DNA of 11,491 bases, taken from Emcibacter sp. (GTDB lineage Bacteria > Pseudomonadota > Alphaproteobacteria > Sphingomonadales > Emcibacteraceae). Position 1 is the first letter of the stretch. Each line of letters starts with the position of its first letter. The stretch is from NCBI GenBank assembly GCA_027019205.1, contig JALUWZ010000095.1:1-11491 (forward strand), in the 5' to 3' direction. Under the pieces are notes generated by a model. That model worked only from the letters and a program-made list of their open reading frames with translations. It was not told the origin of the DNA and did no database searches. Shown piece after piece: positions 1-6,822 of this stretch. The translations under genes and the position numbers were made by a program.

Positions 1-1577
1 CCAATATTGAAAGCAAGGCCGTTGAGCTGAACAAACGGTGCCAGCTGAGCGGCCGCAGCCGGTGAAAAGAAATTAATTGCGGCAATTGAATCAGCCGTAA
101 TATCTGTGCCGATCGTGTTGCCTGCATTGCCGGGATTTACCAGATCAGGCAGACCTGCCAGTGAAGCCGGAACAGTCAGCGGCCGCCCGGATGCCCGGCC
201 ATCCAGTGTCCAGACGACATTCTTGTCCTCAACAGAATAGCGCAAGCCGAAGCCGATTTTAATTTTGTCTGTTGCTTCAAAGCTGCCATTGAGATAACCG
301 GCGTAGCTTTTGGTTTTTACGTCACCGAAATTGGTGGTTTTATCCACGCCCGGAACCCCGAATCCCAAGGCCTGGCGTACGCTTTCCTGCGCCGGACCCG
401 GTACCCCGAAAACCCCGAAATACCCGGTGAGAAAATCTTTCCCGTTGAAGGCATCCCGCTGGGTCGTGGCGCTTTGGTCATAATAATACAGACCGGCCAT
501 ATAGGTCAGCCGCTGATCGCTTGGCGATATGAGCTGGAATTCCTGGGTAAACTGTTTGTATCTGTCGGCAAATCTGATCGTCACAATATCCAGCGTGGAA
601 TAGTCGGTCTGATTGGTATAATCCGCCTTGGTATCGCGGTAGGCTGAAATGGATTTAAAGGTAAAGCCGCTGTCTGTTTCATAATTGACATCGACATGAC
701 CACCATAAACATCCCGCTTGTCATCCGGGTCTTTATTAAAGGCCACTGTCCGGGCGTTGGGATCACCCGGCAGGGCAAACAGGGCAAAAGTATCGGTCAG
801 TGGTTTGCCGACCAGAATAAGTGATCTGCTGTTCAGCCCGTCAAAGGAGGCATTGATTTCAAGCTGGTCACTGGCGAGAATACGCAACTGGGCCTGATAG
901 GAAGTCACCCCGACCCCCATCAGATCATTGCCGGTTACGGTGTTCTTGACATAGCCGTCACGGTCTCTTCTTGAAATAGCGAATTTGGTGAAAACCTTGT
1001 CGGAGATCGGAATATTTATCCGGCCTTTAAATTCGGTGAATTTAAGATTGCCAACATCGGCGCTGACCTGCCCCGCCAGTTCCTCATCAGGTTTCTTGGT
1101 CACCAGACTGATGGCCCCGGCCACGGTATTCTTGCCGAATAATGTGCCCTGCGGTCCGCGCAGCACTTCAATCCGTTCCAGATCAAGCAGCTCCTGATTA
1201 AGCGATGGTGACTGGCCCATATAGACCCCGTCAACATAAACCCCGACCCGGGCATCAAAGCCGATATTACGGCTCTGGGCGCCAACACCGCGAATGGTCA
1301 CGGTTGAGCGAAAGTCATTGGACTGGCTGATTTGCAGGTTCGGGATATATTCGGCAACGGATTTCAGGTCACGCACCCCGGTCTGGTCAAGCTGGGTCGC
1401 AGAAACCGCCGACATGGAAATCGGCACATCCTGCATCCGTTCGGATCTTTTCTGTGCCGTGACGACAATATCCTCGATGATGAAATCGTCACCCTCTGCC
1501 GCAAAGGCGGCGAAGCTCTGGACCGATGCGGCCACAGAAAGGGCGATGACTGATGAGGCTGTGATATATCTTTTCAT
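1..1577 (-). CDS. TonB-dependent outer-membrane receptor, 3' end outside the window
   Basis: Outer-membrane active transporter that uses TonB-ExbBD energy to import a ligand that cannot be named from the sequence. The frame is open from ATG at 1577 to the window edge (525 codons, no stop), so roughly the last third of the barrel is missing. Residues 1-27 form a signal peptide ending in AFAA. A TonB-box region EDIVVTAQKR (35-44) is followed by the plug domain, with IRGVG (95-99), VYVDGVYMG (113-121), LERIEVLRGPQGTLFGKN (133-150) and a GAISLVTKKP strand (154-163). Alternating aromatic/polar strands after about residue 170 are barrel. The start is supported by GGGAGAAA six bases upstream, nearly the same leader as the second receptor in this window. 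It is transcribed divergently from the symporter gene, which suggests but does not prove a shared substrate. Family assignment is secure; substrate unknown. Confidence 0.95.
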   Translation of the reverse strand, partial: MKRYITASSVIALSVAASVQSFAAFAAEGDDFIIEDIVVTAQKRSERMQDVPISMSAVSATQLDQTGVRDLKSVAEYIPNLQISQSNDFRSTVTIRGVGAQSRNIGFDARVGVYVDGVYMGQSPSLNQELLDLERIEVLRGPQGTLFGKNTVAGAISLVTKKPDEELAGQVSADVGNLKFTEFKGRINIPISDKVFTKFAISRRDRDGYVKNTVTGNDLMGVGVTSYQAQLRILASDQLEINASFDGLNSRSLILVGKPLTDTFALFALPGDPNARTVAFNKDPDDKRDVYGGHVDVNYETDSGFTFKSISAYRDTKADYTNQTDYSTLDIVTIRFADRYKQFTQEFQLISPSDQRLTYMAGLYYYDQSATTQRDAFNGKDFLTGYFGVFGVPGPAQESVRQALGFGVPGVDKTTNFGDVKTKSYAGYLNGSFEATDKIKIGFGLRYSVEDKNVVWTLDGRASGRPLTVPASLAGLPDLVNPGNAGNTIGTDITADSIAAINFFSPAAAAQLAPFVQLNGLAFNI

Positions 1578-1768
1578 GTGTTTCTCCCGTAAATTATAGT
1601 TATTCTACCCATTCAAACAGACGGTATATGCCTGAATCAAACCAACGTTTGAATTATTCATACAATAACAGAATATTCAAGTATTTAATTCTGATCCGGA
1701 CAATTATGATATAAACTGATGTAAAAATACACAAGAGAATATAAAATCAACGGGCAAGTCAGGCTTTC
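1578..1768. promoter_or_regulatory. Divergent AT-rich intergenic region (receptor / symporter)
   Basis: This 191-base gap must hold promoters for both divergent genes. Visible elements are an inverted repeat ATTCAAAC (1611-1618) / GTTTGAAT (1647-1654), the palindrome TGAATTATTCA (1650-1660), the palindrome GAATATTC (1671-1678) about two helical turns further on, and a -10-like TATGATATAAA (1705-1715) on the plus strand without a convincing -35. A TATAAT on the minus strand (1598-1593) lies too close to the receptor's ribosome binding site to be a standard promoter. Promoter positions are therefore not resolved. Confidence 0.4.
1611..1654. repeat. Inverted repeat, candidate operator
   Basis: The perfect 8-base inverted repeat ATTCAAAC / GTTTGAAT is separated by 28 bases. 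A further TGAATCAAAC (1633-1642) inside the gap repeats the CAAAC half. It sits between two divergent transport genes, where a shared regulator would bind. No regulator gene is in the window, and such AT-rich repeats can occur by chance. Confidence 0.35.
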
Positions 1769-3196
1769 ATGTCAAAAGAAAACATCATGTTGACCGTTCT
1801 GGTCACCTATCAGATCTCCCTGATTCTCATCGGCCTGTGGGCACAGAAACGCACCCGCAGCAACGCGGATTTTTTTATCGGCGGGCGGACGCTCGGGCCA
1901 TTTGTCGCCTCAATAAGCTATGCGGCGAGTTCGGCCTCTGCCTGGACGATATTGAGCCTGAGCGCGGCGGCCTATACCATGGGGATTTCGGTCATCTGGA
2001 TTTTTCTCGGGCTGATCTGGGGGCATGGCGCGTCATGGATATGGCTCGCCCCGCGCCTGCAGAAAATCTCGGCAGAGAAAAATCTGGTGACGGTGACGGA
2101 CCTGCTGGCGCTGGAAGGGTCGGAGAAAACCCGCAGAAATATCAGAATTTTTGCCGCCGGTGTCGTGACATTCTGTTTTGTCTTCTATGTCGCGACCCAG
2201 TTTATGGGGGCGGGCAAGGCCTTTGCCACGACCTTTGATATGCCGGTATCTTCCAGCATCATCCTCGGCGGCACTATTGTCCTGATCTATACCCTGCTTG
2301 GCGGATTCTGGGCGGTGAGTGTAACAGATACCCTGCAGGGCATGTTGATGCTGCTCGCAGCGATTATTCTGCCTGTCATGGCCGTCATGAAAATTGGCGG
2401 AATTTCGGCGTTTTTTTCAGGATTGCAACAGGTCTCCACCGCCAGTCAGCTCTCCCTGACGGGCGCCAATGCCGGGCTGATGGCTGCCGGATTTATCCTT
2501 GGCATACTGGCCATGGGTCTTGGCACCTTTGGCCAGCCCCATCTATTGACCCGTTTCATGTCGATCCGTGACGCTGCCTCGGTCAAAACCGCCCGCAATC
2601 TGGCGATATTCTGGTTTATCATTGTTCTGGGGAATATGGTCCTCCTCGGGTTATGCGGTAAAATACTGGTAGAGGGACCACTGGCCGACCCTGAGAAGCT
2701 GTTTTTCATCCTGACCGATGATCTGGCCCCGACCATCCTCGGGGCGGTATTGCTGGCGGCGGTATTGAGCGCCATCATGTCAACGGCGGACAGTCAGCTT
2801 CTGGTCAGTGCCTCGGCCATTGCCCATGATATTATGGGCGAGCCGGACGCGGGCGAAAGCCGGTTGTGGGTATCGCGGCTGGTGATCAGCCTGTTATGTC
2901 TGCTGTCAATTATGGTGGCGATTTTCCTGCCGTCCGACATTTTCTCCCGGGTGCTGTTCGCCTGGGGGGCGCTGGGGTCATCTTTCGGGCCGGTGGTAGT
3001 GCTGAGGCTCGCCGGGGTGCGGCTCAATCCGAAAATAATCATGCCGGCGATGATGATTGCCCTGACATTGACCATCCTGTTTTATCTTCAGCCGAATTCT
3101 GTCGGCGATATACTGGAAAGACTTGTACCCTTCGTGATTTCTTTTATATTACTTTATGCGACCCGATTGAAACCCACAAAAAAGGATAGAATATGA
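1769..3196 (+). CDS. Sodium:solute symporter, PutP-like (SSS/SLC5 family)
   Basis: Inner-membrane Na+-coupled uptake of a small organic solute. The 475-residue protein is almost entirely hydrophobic segments, consistent with the 13 helices of the family (E. coli PutP is about 500 residues). Recognisable PutP-like blocks are FFIGGRTLGPFV (35-46), LLGGFWAVSVTDTLQG (176-191, with Asp187 at the position of a functionally important Asp in PutP), GTFGQPHLLTRFMSI (252-266) and SAIMSTADSQLLVSASA (334-350), whose Ser338/Thr339 match the conserved Na+-site pair. The usual Asp of the first-helix ASDMSGW motif in PutP is Ser55 here, so proline as substrate is doubtful. ATG 1769 has only a weak AGG upstream; Met7 (ATG 1787) is an alternative start. 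The stop overlaps the start of the peroxiredoxin gene. Family sure, substrate unknown. Confidence 0.9.
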   Translation: MSKENIMLTVLVTYQISLILIGLWAQKRTRSNADFFIGGRTLGPFVASISYAASSASAWTILSLSAAAYTMGISVIWIFLGLIWGHGASWIWLAPRLQKISAEKNLVTVTDLLALEGSEKTRRNIRIFAAGVVTFCFVFYVATQFMGAGKAFATTFDMPVSSSIILGGTIVLIYTLLGGFWAVSVTDTLQGMLMLLAAIILPVMAVMKIGGISAFFSGLQQVSTASQLSLTGANAGLMAAGFILGILAMGLGTFGQPHLLTRFMSIRDAASVKTARNLAIFWFIIVLGNMVLLGLCGKILVEGPLADPEKLFFILTDDLAPTILGAVLLAAVLSAIMSTADSQLLVSASAIAHDIMGEPDAGESRLWVSRLVISLLCLLSIMVAIFLPSDIFSRVLFAWGALGSSFGPVVVLRLAGVRLNPKIIMPAMMIALTLTILFYLQPNSVGDILERLVPFVISFILLYATRLKPTKKDRI

Positions 3197-3675
3197 CCAT
3201 AGCCACAGGTGATAAATTACCGGAAGCAACTCTGGTTGAAATGACAGAAAACGGTCCGAAACCCCGGACAACAGCCGAAATATTTGGCGGACGAAAAGTA
3301 GCCCTGTTCTCGGTACCGGGGGCCTTTACCCCGACCTGCTCGGCAAAACATCTGCCGGGATTCATTGCAAATGCCGATGCTTTTGCCGCAAAGGGCGTTG
3401 ACGAGATTGTCTGTATGGCGGTCAATGACGCCTTTGTCATGGGGGCCTGGGGCAAGGCACAGAATGCGGATGGCAAGGTCAGTATGCTCGCTGATGGCAA
3501 TGGTGACTTTGTCAAGGCACTTGGCCTCGAAATGGACGGCACAGCTTTTGGTATGGGTCTGCGCGGCCAGCGTTTTTCCATGATTGTCGAGGATGGCACC
3601 GTTACATCCCTGAATATCGAAGGTCCGGGCGAATTCCATGTCTCAAGCGCGGAATATATGCTCGACCAGCTGTAA
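3193..3675 (+). CDS. Peroxiredoxin, Prx5/glutaredoxin-dependent type
   Basis: Thiol peroxidase that reduces hydrogen peroxide and organic hydroperoxides in the cytoplasm. The 160-residue length fits the Prx5 (redoxin, AhpC/TSA superfamily) class. The active site is VPGAFTPTCSAKHLPGF (41-57), with peroxidatic Cys49 preceded by the conserved Pro42 and Thr46. A second cysteine, Cys74, lies in EIVCMAVNDAFVMGAWGK, a strongly conserved family block. There is no C-terminal resolving cysteine, so a one-cysteine mechanism with glutathione/glutaredoxin is likely. The ATG at 3193 overlaps the symporter stop (ATGA), with AAGGA at 3182-3186 as ribosome binding site inside the symporter end, so the two are probably co-transcribed and translationally coupled. 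A hairpin terminator follows at 3715. Pairing of this enzyme with a solute symporter is unusual. Confidence 0.95.
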   Translation: MTIATGDKLPEATLVEMTENGPKPRTTAEIFGGRKVALFSVPGAFTPTCSAKHLPGFIANADAFAAKGVDEIVCMAVNDAFVMGAWGKAQNADGKVSMLADGNGDFVKALGLEMDGTAFGMGLRGQRFSMIVEDGTVTSLNIEGPGEFHVSSAEYMLDQL

Positions 3676-3714
3676 TCCTGTTTTACCAGACAGATTTTTC
3701 AGACAGTTTCAACA

Positions 3715-3746
3715 GGCCGGCCCCGGATGATCGGGAGTCGGCCTTT
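3715..3746 (+). terminator. Rho-independent terminator after the peroxiredoxin gene
   Basis: GGCCGGCCCCG (3715-3725) pairs with CGGGAGTCGGCC (3732-3743) over 11 pairs with one G-U and one bulged A. The loop is GATGAT and TTT follows. It lies 40 bases after the stop codon and separates the symporter-peroxiredoxin unit from the second receptor. The short T run makes it moderate in strength. Confidence 0.65.
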
Positions 3747-3763
3747 CTGTGTCTCAATTTCTC

Positions 3764-3791
3764 TTGCAAATAAAATTATTTATAGTAATAT
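3764..3791 (+). promoter_or_regulatory. Candidate sigma-70 promoter for the second TonB receptor
   Basis: TTGCAA (3764-3769) and TAATAT (3786-3791) are separated by 16 bases, just after the preceding terminator and about 60 bases before the ATG. A perfect TATAAT at 3807-3812 is a second -10 candidate but lacks a good -35. AT-richness makes chance matches likely. Confidence 0.35.
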
Positions 3792-3800
3792 GTCTATTAA

Positions 3801-3824
3801 ATTACATATAATATTACATATAAC
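3801..3824 (+). repeat. Tandem 12-bp direct repeat in the receptor leader
   Basis: ATTACATATAAT (3801-3812) is followed immediately by ATTACATATAAC (3813-3824), 11 of 12 bases identical. The repeat is between the candidate promoter and the ribosome binding site of the downstream receptor. Each copy carries a TATAAT/TATAAC hexamer, so copy number could alter promoter or leader spacing. Confidence 0.6.
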
Positions 3825-3852
3825 ATTAATAAACCCAGGGAGAAAATACACC

Positions 3853-6390
3853 ATGAAACACCCAAATTTTATAATTTTTGACGGTCTCAAGTCGCGCAAT
3901 TTACTGACATCCGTGTCGGCTATTATCATGCTGGCTGCTGTTCCGGGCTGGAGTCATGCCGCAGACAGCCAGACAGAAAAGAATATTGCGGCGGACAAGG
4001 CCCCTGCCGCTGAAGACGACAAAAGCGGATCAGCCGAGGCCGGGGGCCGGGCGCTTGAGGAAATTGTCATCACCGCCCAGAAGCGTGAACAGAATTTGCA
4101 GGATGTCGGTATTGCCGTCACCGCCTTTTCCGGCGAACAGATGCGCTCTTACGGCGTGGTTGAAAGTATTGATATTGCCAGCATGACCCCGGGAGTGCAT
4201 ATTTCCGGTAATATCGCCGGACAAAATACCCAGTTCGCGATCCGTGGTGTGGTTCAGAATGACTTTAACGACAGTGTCGAGGCCCCGACTGCGGTTTATC
4301 TCGACGATGGCTATATCGCCATTGCCCAGGGCCAGACCTTTGCCACCTTTGACCTTCAGCGGGTTGAAATCCTCAAAGGTCCGCAGGGCACGCTGTTTGG
4401 CCGCAACGCCACCGGCGGACTGGTTCATTATGTCAGCAATCAACCGTCCTTTGACGAGGTTGAAGGCTATATTGATACCACCTACGGCGTTTTTGATTCC
4501 CCCGCCCATGCCAATGGCGGTCAGCTACAGGGCGCCCTTGGCGGACCATTGAGCGAAAATCTCGCCGCCCGCGCCGCCTTCAGCTTCAGCCAGCATGGCG
4601 GTTATCTGAAAAATAATTATCCTGACAATGCTGTTGGCGGTTCTCCCGGGCCGGGGGCCGGGGCCAATCTCGGGACCGACAATACTCTGGCCGGGCGCGG
4701 AATTCTGGTTTATACCCCGACCAGTGAGCTGACCTTCCGGCTCGAAGCCAATGCGGCCCGCAGCAGACTGGCCACCGGACCCTATCAGTCAAAACCGACC
4801 ATCGGGATTTTCAGTGATGTCAATGGCAGTCTGGAACTGACCAATGTTCAGGATGTCAGCCTTACCGAAAGCCGGGCAACCATCGGCCCGGGCGGAGTCG
4901 ATCTTGGCACCGACCTTAACAATGACGGCACCTTTGGCGGCGCGGGGGAATTGATGGGCCGCTTTGCTCCCGGCGGGGACTTTTTCGGCTATCGCGACCC
5001 GGATGGCAAGGCTTTCAGCTTTTCCGGTGACTTTGCCTTCAGTAATTCCAACCGGACCGATACCTGGGGGGTGAATGGCCGGGTTGACTGGGACATTAAC
5101 GAGGATGTCACCCTGACCTCGATCAGTGACTTCAAATCCTTTACCAAATTGCTGTTCATTGATGTTGATTCGGCCCCGGTTAACCAGTCGGCCAATTTTG
5201 CCGGGGTTGACGCCACAAGCTTTACCCAGGAAGTGCGGCTTGCCGGCACGACCGACCAGATGACCTGGGTAACGGGACTATATTATCTTCATATCAACAA
5301 CAGAGCAGATAATGGCCTTAAATTTCCGATCAATGGCGTGGTGCCGGGGTCGCCTTTTGATCTGGCAACCAATACCCATATGATCACCAATTCCTATTCG
5401 GCCTTTGCCCATGTTCAATATGACGTCAGTGAAAAGATCGACTTCATCCTCGGCGGTCGCATCATTCAGGAAAAGAAGGATGATTTCTTCCAGCAGGCCC
5501 TCTATTTTACCCAGGATTCTCTCAAGATAGACCAGGGGACGCCTCTTGTCATAGGGCCGCTTTTTGTCAATGGTGTCCCGACTCCCTTCACGGCAAAGAC
5601 CAGCAACACCCTGTGGGCCGGAGTCGCCCGGGTTGAATATAAGCCCAATGAGGATGTGATGATGTATGCGTCGGTCAAGCGCGGGGTCAAGGCGGGCAGT
5701 TTCAATTCCCAGCTTGCCGGTGGCATTCCGGTGGCAGGCAATTTTATTCCCTACAAGGCGGAAGTTCTTTACAGTTATGAGGCGGGCGTAAAATCAACCT
5801 TGATGGATGGCCTCGCCCGTTTCAATGTCAACGGCTTTTACTATGACTATAAAGATTATCAGGCCTTTCTGTTTACCGGCGTATCGGGCGTCGTGGTCAA
5901 TGCCGATGCCCGCTATTACGGGGCAGATGCAGATTTCACCGTCTCCCCCATTGATGGCCTGGATATCCGGCTGTCGGGGGCCTGGATTGATGCGGTTGTC
6001 AAGGATGTGCCTTTGCGGGCCGGTGGACCAATCAGTCGCAATTCCCGCCCGAACTATACCCCGAAATATCAGCTTAACGGTATGGTCAGCTATCAATGGC
6101 CGGCATTCGGCGGCATGATGACGGTTGAGGCCGACGGCGAATGGTCAGGCGATTATTTCTATAATCTGCGCGACTTTGATGCGGATAAATTCGACAGCTA
6201 TTTCATGGCCAATTCCCATATCAGCTGGAAAAGCGATGAGGGACATTGGGAAGTCGCGATTCGCATCCGCAACCTGACCAATGTCAAGGCCGGGACCCAG
6301 GGCTTTGACCTTGCGACCCTGTGCGGCTGTAACGAAATAGCCTTCCGCAATCCGCGCTGGTTCGGGCTTAATCTGCGCTATAACCTGTAA
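3853..6390 (+). CDS. TonB-dependent outer-membrane receptor (complete)
   Basis: 845-residue outer-membrane active transporter; ligand unknown. The frame is open up to 3727, but translation from there would run through the terminator and promoter region. ATG 3853 has GGGAGAAA upstream and a proper signal peptide (1-36, ending SHA), so it is chosen. After an Ala/Asp/Lys-rich spacer (37-66) comes the TonB-box region EEIVITAQKR (69-78), then the plug with IRGVV (130-134), VYLDDGYIA (148-156) and LQRVEILKGPQGTLFGRNATGG (168-189). Residues from about 200 on are the beta barrel, with TQEVRL, WVTGLYY and typical near-terminal IRNLTN (816-821) and PRWFGLNLRYNL strands. Odd points are a DLNNDG calcium-loop-like motif (354-359) and the only two cysteines of the mature protein in a CGC motif (824-826). 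The protein ends in Leu, not the usual aromatic residue. It stands alone, between terminators. Confidence 0.95.
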   Translation: MKHPNFIIFDGLKSRNLLTSVSAIIMLAAVPGWSHAADSQTEKNIAADKAPAAEDDKSGSAEAGGRALEEIVITAQKREQNLQDVGIAVTAFSGEQMRSYGVVESIDIASMTPGVHISGNIAGQNTQFAIRGVVQNDFNDSVEAPTAVYLDDGYIAIAQGQTFATFDLQRVEILKGPQGTLFGRNATGGLVHYVSNQPSFDEVEGYIDTTYGVFDSPAHANGGQLQGALGGPLSENLAARAAFSFSQHGGYLKNNYPDNAVGGSPGPGAGANLGTDNTLAGRGILVYTPTSELTFRLEANAARSRLATGPYQSKPTIGIFSDVNGSLELTNVQDVSLTESRATIGPGGVDLGTDLNNDGTFGGAGELMGRFAPGGDFFGYRDPDGKAFSFSGDFAFSNSNRTDTWGVNGRVDWDINEDVTLTSISDFKSFTKLLFIDVDSAPVNQSANFAGVDATSFTQEVRLAGTTDQMTWVTGLYYLHINNRADNGLKFPINGVVPGSPFDLATNTHMITNSYSAFAHVQYDVSEKIDFILGGRIIQEKKDDFFQQALYFTQDSLKIDQGTPLVIGPLFVNGVPTPFTAKTSNTLWAGVARVEYKPNEDVMMYASVKRGVKAGSFNSQLAGGIPVAGNFIPYKAEVLYSYEAGVKSTLMDGLARFNVNGFYYDYKDYQAFLFTGVSGVVVNADARYYGADADFTVSPIDGLDIRLSGAWIDAVVKDVPLRAGGPISRNSRPNYTPKYQLNGMVSYQWPAFGGMMTVEADGEWSGDYFYNLRDFDADKFDSYFMANSHISWKSDEGHWEVAIRIRNLTNVKAGTQGFDLATLCGCNEIAFRNPRWFGLNLRYNL

Positions 6391-6400
6391 AAACCGATAT

Positions 6401-6441
6401 AAACCGGCCCCTGATCACGATCGGGGGCCGGTTTGCTTTTT
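6401..6441. terminator. Strong hairpin terminator between convergent genes
   Basis: A 15-pair stem, AAACCGGCCCCTGAT (6401-6415) with ATCGGGGGCCGGTTT (6420-6434), has one G-U pair and the tetraloop CACG. On the plus strand GCTTTTT follows, ending the receptor transcript 10 bases after its stop. The hairpin also overlaps the stop codon of the DUF423 gene on the other strand, so it probably acts in both directions. Confidence 0.9.
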
Positions 6442-6819
6442 GCTGATGGCAACCCCTGCCAGCAACAGCCACCCGGCCATAAATGATACCCCGCCAAAGG
6501 GGATCAGAATATGGAGTCCCGCGCCGGGAAACAGGGCAATGATGTAAAGAATGCCGCTGAATAAAATGATCCCGGCCATAAAGGCCGCTGCGGAAAGCTT
6601 TAATAATATTACGGCCCCGGGCGAGGGAGCCGCATAGGGGGCGAGCAAGCCACAGCCCAGCAACGCCAGACTGTGGATGAGGTGATATAAGCTGGCGGTC
6701 TGATAAAGCTGCAAGCCCCTGTCCGTCATATGAGGTGCCAGAATATGGGTTCCTGCCGCACCAAGCAGGACCGCCAGGAAACCGCTAATCGCTGCCATGA
6801 TCAACATGGACCGCATCAT
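6415..6819 (-). CDS. DUF423 family inner-membrane protein (YgdD-like)
   Basis: Small integral membrane protein of unknown biochemical function. The 134 residues form four hydrophobic segments. Family signatures visible are GAAGTHIL (20-27, family consensus GAFGAHGL), LYHLIHSLALL (44-54), FSGILYIIAL (87-96) and IPFGGVSFMAGWLLLAG (106-122). Start: two adjacent ATGs (6819 and 6816) lie only three bases after the FKBP stop codon, so the gene is almost certainly read with the upstream FKBP gene, with translation probably coupled, since no strong ribosome binding site is seen. The stop codon lies inside the terminator hairpin shared with the convergent receptor gene. Family assignment is confident from the motif pattern; no role is claimed. 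Confidence 0.85.
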   Translation of the reverse strand: MMRSMLIMAAISGFLAVLLGAAGTHILAPHMTDRGLQLYQTASLYHLIHSLALLGCGLLAPYAAPSPGAVILLKLSAAAFMAGIILFSGILYIIALFPGAGLHILIPFGGVSFMAGWLLLAGVAISKKQTGPRS

Positions 6820-6822
6820 ATA

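Noticed and set aside
581..1288. Short open frames within the first receptor region on both strands
   Set aside because: They overlap a long, motif-rich receptor frame that stays open from 1577 to the window edge; their translations show no family features.
1593..1598. Perfect TATAAT on the minus strand upstream of the first receptor
   Set aside because: Transcription from it would start within the ribosome binding site, and no -35 hexamer is found at proper spacing.
3144..3639. Antisense open frames opposite the peroxiredoxin gene
   Set aside because: Shadow frames of a well-recognised enzyme, without motifs or ribosome binding sites.
3727..3852. Upstream extension of the second receptor frame to ATG 3727
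   Set aside because: It would begin inside the terminator hairpin and cross AT-rich promoter-like DNA. ATG 3853 has a good ribosome binding site and a normal signal peptide.
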